DNA from: Pseudoxanthomonas sp. Root65
GTDB lineage: Bacteria > Pseudomonadota > Gammaproteobacteria > Xanthomonadales > Xanthomonadaceae
Reading direction: 5' to 3'
Assembly: GCF_001427635.1 (NCBI RefSeq)
Contig: NZ_LMHA01000001.1
Location: 646,017-710,016 of the forward strand
DNA: 64,000 nt
Each line of letters begins with the position of its first letter. Position 1 is the stretch's first letter. Shown here one piece after another: positions 8,248-16,908 of the stretch. The translations under genes were made by a program, and so were the position numbers. The notes under the pieces were generated by a model. That model was not told the origin of the DNA and searched no databases. It saw nothing but the letters and a program-made list of their open reading frames with translations.

Positions 8248-10062
8248 TCAGGGCTCGGGCGCCGGTTGTACCGCCACGATCAGCGCACCCGGCCCCGCAT
8301 GCGCGCCGATGGCCGCGCCGGTTTCCACCAGGCGGTCCTCGCTGATCTGCAGGCGCGTGCGCAACGCCGCCAGCAGCCGCTCGGCACCGGCGCGGTCGTC
8401 GCAGTGGCCGACGATCAGCCGCCATCGCTGGCCGGCCGGCAACTGGCGCGCCACGCGACGCGCGAAGGCTTCGGGTGCCTGTGCGCGCGTCAGCAGGAGG
8501 CCGGCGACCACCATGCGCCCGTCCACGCTCATCTTCGCCATCGGCGTCAATGCGCTGAGCCGCGCGATCGGCGCCGCCCAGCGCGGGATGCGGCCACCAC
8601 GCACGGCGTGGGAGATGTCGGGCGCGATGGCCCACATCCGCGTCAGCGGGCGCAGGCGCTCCAGTTCGGCCACCACGCTCGCGTCGTCCTGCCCCTGCGC
8701 CGCCAGCTCCGCGGCACGCCACACCAGCAGCGCCTGTCCGCAGGCCGCATTGACCGTATCGAAGACGCGCACGCGCCGGTCCGGATCGCGCGCCGCCGCG
8801 TGTTCGCCGGACTGCAGCGTGCCCGACAGCGCACGCGACAGGCCCACGTAGAGCACGCGGGCGTGGTGCGCGAGCGACAGCTCGAACTGGCGGCGGAAAT
8901 CGCCCGGCGGCGGCTGGCTGGTGCGCGGGAGTTGATGCGACGCGGCCATGCGCCGGTAGAACTCGGCGGTCGACAGCCCGATCTTGTCCAGGTACTCGCG
9001 GCCATCCAGGTCCACGCGCGCCGGCACCACGCCGATGGCGTAGCGCTCGGCGATGTCGTCCGGCAGGTCGGCGGCGCTGTCGGTGACCACCACCCACGGC
9101 TGCGGTGCGGCGGCGACCGCCTGCTGGCGGATCATGTCGTCGGCCTTCATGGCTTCCACGCGCCCCTGCTGCGCGCAGGCGTCGAACAGCGCCTGCGGCG
9201 AGCCGGTGTGCGCATGCACGCGCAGGCGCGAGCTGCCACCGGCGATGACGATGGAATCGGCTCCTCCCGCTTCCAGCGCCGCGCGCAGGCGGTCGCGGTC
9301 CAGTCCTTCGCCGAGCAGCAGGCACTCGGTGCACCAGCGACGCGCCGGATCGATCACGTGATCGTGCACCGGCAGCGCGCCCGCGTCGTTGGCCGCGACC
9401 GGCGCGCCGGCACGCACGCGCACGGCACGCGGACCGCCTTCGACGAACTCGGCGATGCCTTCCAGCAGGTCGACGAAGCCCTGCGCACCGGCATCCACCA
9501 CCCCGGCCTTCTGCAGCAGCGCCATCTGCCGCGGCGTATCCGCCAACGCGCGCCGGGCGCGGACCAGCGCACGGGTGAACCCGCTGCGCGTGTCGGGCTG
9601 CGCACTGTCGGCCGCCGCGTCCAGTTCGTCGGCGAAGGCGGTGATGACGCTCAGGATGGTGCCTTCGACCGGCTGCGCCAGCGCCTGCCGCGCGCTCAGC
9701 GCTCCCTGCCGCACCGCCGCGGCCAGCGAACGGACATCCAGTTCGGGCAGGGTGCGCACGCGCTCGGCCACGCCGTGGAGGAACTGCGCCAGGATGGCGC
9801 CGGAGTTGCCGCGCGCGCCGTCGATGGCGTCGTTGCCGACCCGGCTGAGCAGGTCGCCGGCATGCTGGCTGGGCTGGCTCAACGCGCCGTTGAGCACGCT
9901 GCCCAGCGTCAAGGCGAGGTTGTTGCCGGTATCGCCGTCGGCCACCGGGAACACGTTGATGCGGTTCAATCCATCGCGCGCGGCGATGACCCGGCGCGCG
10001 CCGGCGATCAGCGCCCGGCGCAGGGCGGGGGCGGTCAGTGGACGGTCGGAAGGCGTTGGCAT
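8248..10062 (-). CDS. FakA-like (DhaL) / DegV fusion, predicted fatty-acid kinase
   Basis: A 604-residue protein joining two parts that are separate proteins in Gram-positive bacteria. Residues 1-210 are a DhaL ATP-binding domain with NVFPVADGDTGNN (36-48), whose Asp residues bind Mg-ATP. Residues 230-315 match the FakA middle domain: RRWCTECLLL with Cys244 and LRVHAHTG with His283 and His285, the expected zinc site. Residues 324-604 are a DegV fold with the fatty-acid-binding signature RTSQPPPGDF (380-389) and LSGTLQSG. In Firmicutes FakA phosphorylates fatty acids held by FakB (DegV) to acyl-phosphate. The neighbour plsY uses exactly that product. DhaL-DegV fusions occur in other Proteobacteria; the kinase role here is inference. 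Start chosen at the ATG at 10062 because upstream sequence is not protein-like. Confidence 0.85.
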   Translation of the reverse strand: MPTPSDRPLTAPALRRALIAGARRVIAARDGLNRINVFPVADGDTGNNLALTLGSVLNGALSQPSQHAGDLLSRVGNDAIDGARGNSGAILAQFLHGVAERVRTLPELDVRSLAAAVRQGALSARQALAQPVEGTILSVITAFADELDAAADSAQPDTRSGFTRALVRARRALADTPRQMALLQKAGVVDAGAQGFVDLLEGIAEFVEGGPRAVRVRAGAPVAANDAGALPVHDHVIDPARRWCTECLLLGEGLDRDRLRAALEAGGADSIVIAGGSSRLRVHAHTGSPQALFDACAQQGRVEAMKADDMIRQQAVAAAPQPWVVVTDSAADLPDDIAERYAIGVVPARVDLDGREYLDKIGLSTAEFYRRMAASHQLPRTSQPPPGDFRRQFELSLAHHARVLYVGLSRALSGTLQSGEHAAARDPDRRVRVFDTVNAACGQALLVWRAAELAAQGQDDASVVAELERLRPLTRMWAIAPDISHAVRGGRIPRWAAPIARLSALTPMAKMSVDGRMVVAGLLLTRAQAPEAFARRVARQLPAGQRWRLIVGHCDDRAGAERLLAALRTRLQISEDRLVETGAAIGAHAGPGALIVAVQPAPEP

Positions 10063-10254
10063 GGCGCGAGTCTGCCGCAAGCGCGAGCGCCAGCCTGTTG
10101 CGACGCAGCAGCCCGGCGGCGGTTTTCCTCGATCCGTCGCCACGGGCCGGCATTTCGTCGCACGGGGCGGGCGGATTCATGCCGGCCGGCACCAATCCGG
10201 CTATAGTCGGCGGCGTCATCTGGCCGCTGTAACCGACCGACAGGAGTCCTTCCG

Positions 10255-10578
10255 ATGCTTCGCGCCAGCCTTGCCCTGCTGCTCCTGGTCGCCTCGGCGG
10301 CCGTGTTCGCCCAGAACGGGCGCGGCATCGCCAACGGCAATACCGGCACCTGCCAGGACGTCGCCGACCGCGCGGTCGCCGAGCGTCCCGTCGATGCCGT
10401 GCCGACCGCACCCGACGCCCGCCGCGCACGCGCCACCGCCGTGCGCAGCAAGTACGGCGCGCCGGCGTCCCTGACCTCGCCCACCGCCACCCGTGGCGGT
10501 GGCGACGACGACGACACCCCGCTGCCGCGCAGCCGCAGCTCGAAGTGGCACAGCTTCCTGCCCGGCATGTTCCGCTGA
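10255..10578 (+). CDS. Small secreted protein of unknown function
   Basis: A 107-residue protein with a clear signal peptide (MLRASLALLLLVASAAVFAQ, residues 1-20, cleavage likely after the VFA). The mature part contains one cysteine, a basic stretch, a DDDD run near residue 85 and ends LPGMFR. I recognise no domain. The ATG is preceded by CAGGAG at 10241-10246. It is followed after 18 bases by mtfA in the same direction, so the two may be co-transcribed. Codon use looks like the neighbours, which supports a real gene. Confidence 0.7.
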   Translation: MLRASLALLLLVASAAVFAQNGRGIANGNTGTCQDVADRAVAERPVDAVPTAPDARRARATAVRSKYGAPASLTSPTATRGGGDDDDTPLPRSRSSKWHSFLPGMFR

Positions 10579-10596
10579 CGCGGGCGGCGGTATCCG

Positions 10597-11358
10597 GTGA
10601 TTGGACTCCTGCGCCGCCTGCGGCGCCCTTCCCCGTCGATTGACGACAATCTCTGGCAGCACGTGCGTGCCGCGACCCCCTGGGTGGCGGCGCTGGACGA
10701 TGCGCGCGCCGACCGGCTACGTGCGCTGACCGCGCGCTTCCTGCACCAGAAGACCATCACCCCGCTGGCCGGACTGAGCCTGGACGAGGCACAGCGTGCG
10801 CAGCTGGCGGCGCTGTGCTGCCTGCCGCTGCTGGAATTCGGCGAAGGCGGACTGCGCGGCTGGTCGCAGCTGATCGTCTACCCGGATGCCTTCCGCGTGC
10901 AGCGCACGCATACCGATGCCGCCGGCGTGTTGCACGAGTGGGAAGACGACCTGGCGGGCGAGGCCTGGGACCAGGGACCGTTGATCCTGTCCTGGGCCGA
11001 CGTGCAGGCCGATATCGCCGAACCGGACGCCGGCTTCTGCGTGGCGGTGCACGAGATGGCACACAAGCTGGACGTGCTGGATGGCGAACTGGACGGGACG
11101 CCGCCCTTGCCGGACGCCTGGCATGGCCGCTGGGCACGCGACTTCCAGCGCGCCTACGACGACTTCCGCATGCAGGTCGACCTGGGCCGCGACACCGCCA
11201 TCGACCCTTACGCAGCGGAGGCGCCGGAGGAATTCTTCGCCGTGGTCACCGAGTACCACTTCTCCGCGCCCGACGTGCTGGCCGAGGCCATGCCGGAGGT
11301 GGCGGCGCACCTGCAGCGCTTCTACGGTCCATCGCCGATGGCGGTCGCGCGCGACTGA
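10597..11358 (+). CDS. mtfA: MtfA-family zinc peptidase
   Basis: A 253-residue cytoplasmic protein of the MtfA (YeeI) family. In E. coli MtfA binds and inactivates the glucose repressor Mlc and has aminopeptidase activity. The gluzincin motif HEMAH is at residues 152-156, followed by the conserved KLDVLDG and, about 60 residues later, APEEFFAVVTEYHF with the third metal ligand. The start codon is GTG. Its stop lies one base from the stop of the convergent histidine-kinase gene, with no terminator between them. Whether an Mlc partner exists here is unknown. Confidence 0.92.
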   Translation: MIGLLRRLRRPSPSIDDNLWQHVRAATPWVAALDDARADRLRALTARFLHQKTITPLAGLSLDEAQRAQLAALCCLPLLEFGEGGLRGWSQLIVYPDAFRVQRTHTDAAGVLHEWEDDLAGEAWDQGPLILSWADVQADIAEPDAGFCVAVHEMAHKLDVLDGELDGTPPLPDAWHGRWARDFQRAYDDFRMQVDLGRDTAIDPYAAEAPEEFFAVVTEYHFSAPDVLAEAMPEVAAHLQRFYGPSPMAVARD

Positions 11359-11359
11359 G

Positions 11360-12817
11360 TCAGAGGCCGGGTGGCAGGCGCACTTCGAAGCGCGCACCGC
11401 CCAGTTCCTCCGAGCGGCGTACCTGCAGCTCGCCGCGATAGTCGCGGATCAGGTCCTGCACGATCGACAGTCCGATGCCGTGGCCCTGCACGCGCTCGTC
11501 GCCGCGCACGCCACGCTGGAGGACCTTGGCCACGTCGTCTTCGGCGATGCCGGGACCATCGTCGTCCACCGCGATGAACACGCCGGGCCGCCGCTGCGGC
11601 GCCGTCGCACCGACCCTCACCGTCAGCAGCACGCGCGAGCGCGCCCACTTGAACGCGTTCTCCAGCAGGTTGCCGATCAACTCCTGCAGGTCGCCTGTCT
11701 CGCCATGGAAACGCGCACGCGGATCGATCTCGAACTCGCAGATCACGCCCTTCGTCGCGTACACCTTTTCAAGACCGCGCACGATCTCCTCGGCATGCGG
11801 CTCAATTTCCACCGCGGCGGAGAACAGCTTGTGCCCGCTCGATGCCGCCCGCGCCAGCTGGTACGACACCAGGTTGTTCATGCGCTTGAGCTGCACGTCC
11901 AGTTCCTCGCGCAAGGCCTGCGGATCGCCGCCACCGCTGTCCAGCTGCGTGCGCAGCACCGCGATGGGCGTCTTCAGGCTGTGGGCCAGGTCGGCCAGCG
12001 TGTTGCGCTGGCGCTCCAGGTTCTCGCGCTCGCTTTCGATGAAGGCGTTGATGCTGTCGGTCAGCGGCTCGAGTTCGCGCGGGTGGCGCTCGGTCATGCC
12101 CGACAGCTCACCGCGCTGCACGCGGCTGAGCTCGAAGATCACCCGCTGCAGCGGGCGCAGGCTCCAGCGCAGCACCAGCATCTGCAACAGCAGCAGGATC
12201 ACCCCGGCGCCACCCAGGTAGACCCACAGCGAACCGCGGAACACGCGGATCTGCGCGCTCAGCGCCTGCGCGTCCTCGAAGATGTAGATGCTGTAGGGAA
12301 TCTCGGGATGCTGGTGGGTCGCCGGCCAGGCGTACCCCACGCCATACCGGTAGGCCTGGCTGTCGCTGCCGTCGGCACGGCGGATCGGGAGCGGCCCCTC
12401 GAACGATTCCTCCAGCGCGCCCAGCATGCGCGGCACCGGCAGCTCGGGGCCGAGCGTGGAGTTGGAACCCCACGGCGGCACGCCCTGCAGCACCACCTGC
12501 GCGTAGATGCCACTGTCGGGCATGTCGAAGCGCGGATCGGGCGTGTTGTAGGGCGGGATCAGCGTGCCGTTGCGCCCGAACTCCACCTTGTCGGTGTAAT
12601 ACAGCGCATAGCTCTTCAAGCGTTGCCGCAGGTTGTCCTCGGCGGTATCGACGAAGGCGCGGTCGAGCGCGTAGCCGGCCAGGGCGAGGAAGGCGAGCAG
12701 CGCCAGGCTGGCCGCCAGCAATTGGCGCGCGCGCAGCGAGCGCGGCCGCCAGCCGTCGAACCGGTCACGGCCGACGGGGGCGGCAGGTGCGGCGCCGGAG
12801 GGTGGCGCAGGCATCAA
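11360..12817 (-). CDS. phoQ: PhoQ-like sensor histidine kinase
   Basis: A 485-residue inner-membrane kinase. Two membrane segments (about residues 33-52 and 203-222) enclose a periplasmic sensor region of about 150 residues. After a HAMP-like linker come the phospho-acceptor motif LAHSLKTPIAVL near residue 282, an N-box NLLENAFKWA near 387, the G1 box DDDGPGIAEDD and the G2 box GHGIGLSIV. It follows the response regulator by 25 bases in the same direction, the usual PhoP-PhoQ order. In xanthomonads this pair responds to low Mg and related signals; that assignment is by homology of the whole pair rather than of the sensor domain. Confidence 0.85.
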   Translation of the reverse strand: MMPAPPSGAAPAAPVGRDRFDGWRPRSLRARQLLAASLALLAFLALAGYALDRAFVDTAEDNLRQRLKSYALYYTDKVEFGRNGTLIPPYNTPDPRFDMPDSGIYAQVVLQGVPPWGSNSTLGPELPVPRMLGALEESFEGPLPIRRADGSDSQAYRYGVGYAWPATHQHPEIPYSIYIFEDAQALSAQIRVFRGSLWVYLGGAGVILLLLQMLVLRWSLRPLQRVIFELSRVQRGELSGMTERHPRELEPLTDSINAFIESERENLERQRNTLADLAHSLKTPIAVLRTQLDSGGGDPQALREELDVQLKRMNNLVSYQLARAASSGHKLFSAAVEIEPHAEEIVRGLEKVYATKGVICEFEIDPRARFHGETGDLQELIGNLLENAFKWARSRVLLTVRVGATAPQRRPGVFIAVDDDGPGIAEDDVAKVLQRGVRGDERVQGHGIGLSIVQDLIRDYRGELQVRRSEELGGARFEVRLPPGL

Positions 12818-12842
12818 GTGCAGGCGATGCCGGCGCGGGGCA

Positions 12843-13529
12843 TCAGCCTTCGCCGCTGCGCGGGATGGCGAAGCGGTAGCCGCGGCCGCGCACGGTCTCG
12901 ATCGGCTTCAACTCGCCGTCCGGATCCAGCTTCTTGCGCAGGCGGCCGATGAAGACTTCCAGCACGTTGGAGTCGCGGTCGAAGTCCTGCTGGTAGATGT
13001 GCTCGGTCAGGTCGGCCTTCGAGACCAGTTCGCCGGCATGCATCATCAGGTACTCCAGCACCTTGTACTCGTAGCTGGTGAGGTCGACGTTGCTGCCGTT
13101 GACGCTGACGGTCTGCGCGGCCAGGTCGAGCGCCACCGGACCGCATTCCAGCGTCGGCTTGCTCCAGCCGGCGGCGCGGCGCAGCAGCGCGTTGACGCGC
13201 GCCAGCAGCTCTTCCACGTGGAACGGCTTGACCAGGTAATCGTCGGCGCCCTGCTTCAGGCCTTCGACCTTGTCCTGCCAGCTGGAACGCGCGGTCAGGA
13301 TCAACACCGGGAATTTCTTGCCTTCGTCGCGCAGGGCCTTGATCAACTCCATGCCCGACATCTTGGGCAGGCCGAGATCGATGATGCCCACGTCGAACGG
13401 CACTTCGCGACCCATGTACAGGCCTTCCTCGCCATCCTGGGCCGCGTCCACCGCAAAGCCTTCGCGCTTCAGGCGCGCGGCAAGGGTTTCACGCAGGGGG
13501 GCTTCGTCTTCGACCAGCAGGATACGCAT
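12843..13529 (-). CDS. phoP: PhoP-like response regulator
   Basis: A 228-residue OmpR/PhoP-family transcription regulator. The receiver domain (1-115) shows the acidic pocket VEDEA at 6-10, the phosphorylated Asp51 in IIDLGLPK, Thr in LTAR and Lys in VKPF. The winged-helix output domain (about 128-222) contains LTSYEYKVLEYLM and the recognition region ending RGRGYRFA. The ATG at 13529 follows AAGGAGAG. It is the first gene of the phoPQ pair; a small secreted protein gene lies 76 bases upstream in the same direction and may share its transcript. Confidence 0.9.
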   Translation of the reverse strand: MRILLVEDEAPLRETLAARLKREGFAVDAAQDGEEGLYMGREVPFDVGIIDLGLPKMSGMELIKALRDEGKKFPVLILTARSSWQDKVEGLKQGADDYLVKPFHVEELLARVNALLRRAAGWSKPTLECGPVALDLAAQTVSVNGSNVDLTSYEYKVLEYLMMHAGELVSKADLTEHIYQQDFDRDSNVLEVFIGRLRKKLDPDGELKPIETVRGRGYRFAIPRSGEG

Positions 13530-13605
13530 GGACTCTCCTTGGGAATGCGGCGCGGCATCGGACCGCGCGGGACGTGCTCTGTTGAGCCTTGAATTCTACG
13601 TAAGA

Positions 13606-14013
13606 CTACGGGCGCGGGGGGTTATCGCCGCGTGCAGACTGCGGCGGCGGCGCGATGTCGCGGCGCGGCCGCACGGGCGAGCCGAAATCGCGGCGCGACG
13701 GGCCGACGTCATCCTGTGTCTCCGTACGCACGCGGCCCCGCTCATCGATGTACTTGACGCGTGTGACATCACGGCCGTCGTACTGCATGCGTTCGACGCT
13801 CAGCACCTGGTTGCCCGATTCGCTGCGCACGCGGCGCACCGAATCCGACATGGAGCTGCGATGACCACGATCGTCGCTGCGCGGCGCGCCGCGTTCGCGG
13901 GGCGGCGCATCGCCGCGGCCGCCCTCATCCTGCGCCTGCACCCCGGGGGTGCCGGCGAGGGCAGCGAAGACCGCGAGGGCAACGGCGGCAAGAGTGGGGG
14001 CACGAAAACGCAT
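13606..14013 (-). CDS. Small secreted hypothetical protein upstream of phoPQ
   Basis: About 135 residues beginning with a signal peptide (MRFRAPTLAAVALAVFAALA, cleavage near VQA-QDEG). The mature protein is rich in Arg, Asp, Gly and Pro. A central segment VLSVERMQYDGRDVTRVKYI resembles small beta-rich periplasmic proteins, but I cannot name a family. The upstream in-frame ATG at 14127 would add 38 residues ahead of the signal peptide, so I use the ATG at 14013. No strong ribosome site is visible there; AACGGAA repeats lie immediately upstream instead. Position before phoP suggests a PhoP-linked envelope role, as inference only. Confidence 0.65.
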   Translation of the reverse strand: MRFRAPTLAAVALAVFAALAGTPGVQAQDEGGRGDAPPRERGAPRSDDRGHRSSMSDSVRRVRSESGNQVLSVERMQYDGRDVTRVKYIDERGRVRTETQDDVGPSRRDFGSPVRPRRDIAPPPQSARGDNPPRP

Positions 14014-14055
14014 AACGGAATCGTAACGGAACTGGGTTCTTGAAACTGAACGGAA
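14014..14055 (-). promoter_or_regulatory. Three direct repeats AACGGAA, possible OmpR/PhoP-family site
   Basis: AACGGAA occurs at 14014-14020, 14025-14031 and 14049-14055 (TTCCGTT on the coding strand). The first two are spaced exactly 11 bases, the arrangement bound by OmpR/PhoP-family dimers. They sit directly before the start of the secreted-protein gene that precedes phoP. Autoregulation by PhoP is a possible reading. No promoter boxes were identified, and the closeness to the start codon is unusual. Confidence 0.35.
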
Positions 14056-14160
14056 CCCGAAACCGCCTCTGGAGAATGGAAGTGAAGTCTTGGACCCGGG
14101 CAGTGAATCGGTTCTGAATTTATCCACAGGTCGACGCGCCGCATTCAGCGAGCTGAATGG

Positions 14161-15084
14161 TCAAAAAACCTCGGCCACACAGCACCTTAGCGAGCCCCCG
14201 CCCGCCTCGATCGCGTCCAGCGCCACGCTGTGCACCGCCAGGCCCGTCGCCTCCAGCCGGGCTGTCGTGACCGGCCGCAGGGCCTCGTGGGCGCGCCGGC
14301 TCATCCATACCTTGCCGGGCGCCAGCGCGATGGCGTTGCCCGCGAAGGCGGCCTGCTCGGCGTCGGTCAGCTCGATCGCACCACCCGGGTACAGCGCCTC
14401 CAGCGCCGGGATCAGCGCCGGCGCATCCACGCCGCCCGGATGGACCAGCGCGGCGCGACCGGCCAGCACCGCCAGCAGGACGTTGGTGTGGTATTCGCCC
14501 GGGGCCAGGTCGAACAGCAGCGTGGCGCGCAGGCCAAAAGCGTCGTGCATTCGAGCCGCACCCGCCTCGTCGCAGCGCTCGGACAGGCCGCAGAAGCCGA
14601 TGCCGCGGGCACGATCGATCACCAGCGCACCGGTCAGCTCGCAGGGGTGCGGCTGGGTGGACAGGTCGACTTCGGCATAGCCCAGCGTGTCGCGGAAGAA
14701 ACGGCGGATGTCCGACCGCCCCGCTTCCCGCTGGCGCACTTCATGGCGCATCCGTCCGACGATCAGGCGCGCCTCGCCGTCGACACGCGCGGTGGCGAAG
14801 ACGTTGTTGGGAAACACCGCATCCGGCGTCGCTTCGTCGCCGGGAAAGCACACCACCGGCACGTCCTGCGCCAGTGCGCGGTGCAGGGCATGGTGCTCGC
14901 GCAGCGCCTTGCCAGTGTCGAAGGCCTCGGCATCGGCCATGTAGCGGTTGTCCTGCGCCGACTGTTCGGCCCGCACGAAGCCGTCCGGCGACACCAGGAA
15001 CGCCGCCCGCGCCGTCGCCGGGCCGACGTCCGGCGCCAGCGTGCGCGCATGCGCGACGAACGCGGTGACGTCGCGCGTGATCAT
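14161..15084 (-). CDS. CtlX-type guanidino/citrulline hydrolase (amidinotransferase superfamily)
   Basis: A 307-residue protein of the pentein fold, related to arginine deiminase and dimethylargininase. Conserved features: FPGDEATPDAVFPNNVFAT (about 76-94), the HPCELTGALVIDRA segment with the catalytic His region, GEYHTNVLLAVL, and a C-terminal AGGGSLRCCVAEVF carrying the catalytic cysteine in the GGGS-x-RC context. Related proteins are annotated as citrulline utilization hydrolase (CtlX) or arginine deiminase-related. The ATG at 15084 starts two bases after the dusA stop, so both are probably on one transcript. The exact substrate is not certain. Confidence 0.8.
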   Translation of the reverse strand: MITRDVTAFVAHARTLAPDVGPATARAAFLVSPDGFVRAEQSAQDNRYMADAEAFDTGKALREHHALHRALAQDVPVVCFPGDEATPDAVFPNNVFATARVDGEARLIVGRMRHEVRQREAGRSDIRRFFRDTLGYAEVDLSTQPHPCELTGALVIDRARGIGFCGLSERCDEAGAARMHDAFGLRATLLFDLAPGEYHTNVLLAVLAGRAALVHPGGVDAPALIPALEALYPGGAIELTDAEQAAFAGNAIALAPGKVWMSRRAHEALRPVTTARLEATGLAVHSVALDAIEAGGGSLRCCVAEVF

Positions 15085-15086
15085 GC

Positions 15087-16085
15087 TCAGGCCGCCGGCC
15101 GCAGTTCGCGCACGGTCGCGGCCAGTGCCTGCTCGACCAGCGACCAGTCCGCGCCGGGCTTGTGCGCGCCCTCGCTGAGGATCTGGCGGAACGCCCGCCC
15201 GCCGGGCTGCGCATGGAACAGGCCCAGCACGTGCCGGGTCAGGTGCTTCAGCGCCACGCCCTTGGCGAGTTGCGCCTCCACGTAGGGCCGCCACGCGCGC
15301 AGCAGGTCGGCGCGCGGGCGCATCTGCCCGCCGAACAGCGCGACCTGCATCTCATGCAATACGTAAGGCTCGTGGTACGCCGCGCGGCCGATCATCACGC
15401 CATCGCTGTGTTGCAGGTGCTCGTGCACCTGCGTCGTGGTGGTGATGCCGCCGTTGATGGCCACCGTCAGCTCTGGCCGCTCGCGCTTGAGCCGATAGGC
15501 CCAGTCGTAGCGAAGCGGCGGAATCTCGCGGTTCTCCTTCGGCGACAGACCCTGCAACCAGGCCTTGCGCGCGTGCACGAAGAACGTGTGGCAGCCGGTG
15601 TCTGCGACGGTGTCGATGAAGGCGCGGAACAGGTCGTAATCCTCCTGCTCGTCCACGCCAAGACGGCACTTCACCGTCACACGGATGTCAACGGCCTCGA
15701 TCATCGCCGCCACGCACTCTGACACCAGCGCCGGCTCCTTCATCAGGCACGCACCGAAGCGCCCCGCCTGCACGCGGTCGGATGGGCAGCCGACGTTGAG
15801 GTTCACCTCGTCATAGCCCCACTCCTGCGCGATGCGTGCGGCCTGCGCCAGGTGCGCCGGCTCGCTGCCACCGAGCTGCAAGGCGACGGGATGCTCAACG
15901 GCATCGAAGCCCAGCAACCGGTCGCGGTCGCCATGGATCACCGCCTGCGCATGCACCATCTCGGTGTACAGGCGTGCGTTCGGCGCCAGCAACCGGTGGA
16001 ACACGCGGCAGTGCGTGTCCGTCCAGTCCATCATCGGGGCGACGGAAAGGCGCAAGGCTTCGTGGGGAATGCGGGGGGACGTCAT
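15087..16085 (-). CDS. dusA: tRNA-dihydrouridine(20/20a) synthase
   Basis: Flavin enzyme that reduces uridine 20 and 20a in the D-loop of tRNA. The 332-residue protein has the Dus signature VAPMMDWTDTHCR near residue 14, NLNVGCPSDRVQAG near 93 with the catalytic Cys, the KCRLGVDEQEDYD region near 145, and NGGI and IGRAAYHEP in the second half that hold FMN phosphate. The length and the RKAWLQGLSPKENR stretch match DusA rather than DusB or DusC. I chose the ATG at 16085, which gives a normal N-terminus. The following gene starts two bases after its stop. Confidence 0.94.
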   Translation of the reverse strand: MTSPRIPHEALRLSVAPMMDWTDTHCRVFHRLLAPNARLYTEMVHAQAVIHGDRDRLLGFDAVEHPVALQLGGSEPAHLAQAARIAQEWGYDEVNLNVGCPSDRVQAGRFGACLMKEPALVSECVAAMIEAVDIRVTVKCRLGVDEQEDYDLFRAFIDTVADTGCHTFFVHARKAWLQGLSPKENREIPPLRYDWAYRLKRERPELTVAINGGITTTTQVHEHLQHSDGVMIGRAAYHEPYVLHEMQVALFGGQMRPRADLLRAWRPYVEAQLAKGVALKHLTRHVLGLFHAQPGGRAFRQILSEGAHKPGADWSLVEQALAATVRELRPAA

Positions 16086-16241
16086 GGCGGCATTGTACCT
16101 TGCGGCTCTTCGAGCCCTTCCCCGCAAGGCCATGCCCGGGACCACATAGGCTGGGGTGAACGAAGTGAAGCCCGACACCCTATGCATCCTGCATCGCGAT
16201 ATTGGCGTCGACGGCTCAGCCCAACCTTGTGTCGCCCCGGA
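16086..16241. other. Intergenic stretch with short degenerate repeat
   Basis: About 156 bases between dusA and the NLI-type phosphatase gene. It contains GGCTGGGGTGAACGAAGTGA and a further GGCTCAGCCCAACC, strings of the kind scattered between genes in this family. No gene or terminator is evident. The dusA promoter should lie at its left end. Confidence 0.4.
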
Positions 16242-16850
16242 TCAGGCCGATCCGCAAGCAGAATCCTCCCGGCCAAATGGTTGAAGCGCGACAGCATTGG
16301 CCTTGCGCCAGAATCGCTTTTCGACCTTCCTAACATTGGGTACGTCCACCAGCGTAGGGAGATACACCCCCAACTGGGCCAGCTCTTGGTCCGCTGGATC
16401 ACCCAGGAACGGCCTGACTCTGACGAGGTTGCCGTAGTGCTTGGACAACTTCGCGGGCGTGTCATCCACCATCAGCACCTGCTCCAACCTGTAGCCGCGT
16501 CGCTTCAGCTTCCCGAGATTCTTGGCCCATTCGTAGTCGTGGTGTTCCGGATCGAAGCGCATCGTGCAGCGCTCTCTGGACCATACAAACTTGAGTTCGA
16601 AGTCGGAGGGAAAGATGCTCGCCACCACCGGAGCGGCGTAAAGTCGCGTGGACGATGTCCAGACGGCTACGTCGAAGTACGGCTTTATCGCAGCGAGAAA
16701 CCCGTCGAGCCCAGGACGCTTGTATACAGCGTAGGGTCCGACTTCGAAATCAGGATCGCGATCCAGGCCACCTTCGTTTGCATGGATGAGTGTCTCGTCG
16801 AGATCAAGAATAAGAAGCTTCGTTTGGTGCACGGTGCGAGTCCAGTCCAT
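16242..16850 (-). CDS. NLI-interacting-factor-like phosphatase (HAD, FCP1/SCP type)
   Basis: A 202-residue HAD-superfamily protein similar to the small CTD phosphatases of eukaryotes. The DxDxT motif LLILDLDETLIH is at residues 12-23 with Asp16 and Asp18, followed by YKRPGLDGFL, VAVWTSSTRLYA and VLMVDDTPAKLSKHYGNLV, all in the order of the NIF domain. In eukaryotes such enzymes remove phosphate from RNA polymerase II or SMADs; bacterial members have unknown substrates. I chose the ATG at 16850; a TTG at 16892 is also possible. By eye it is lower in GC than dusA and kdpE on either side, so it may be acquired. It is not evidently part of an operon. Confidence 0.8.
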   Translation of the reverse strand: MDWTRTVHQTKLLILDLDETLIHANEGGLDRDPDFEVGPYAVYKRPGLDGFLAAIKPYFDVAVWTSSTRLYAAPVVASIFPSDFELKFVWSRERCTMRFDPEHHDYEWAKNLGKLKRRGYRLEQVLMVDDTPAKLSKHYGNLVRVRPFLGDPADQELAQLGVYLPTLVDVPNVRKVEKRFWRKANAVALQPFGREDSACGSA

Positions 16851-16908
16851 CGGATACGACTCGATCTTAGGGCTGCCAGCGTCCGCCAACAACTACGTTG
16901 AGCGCCCC

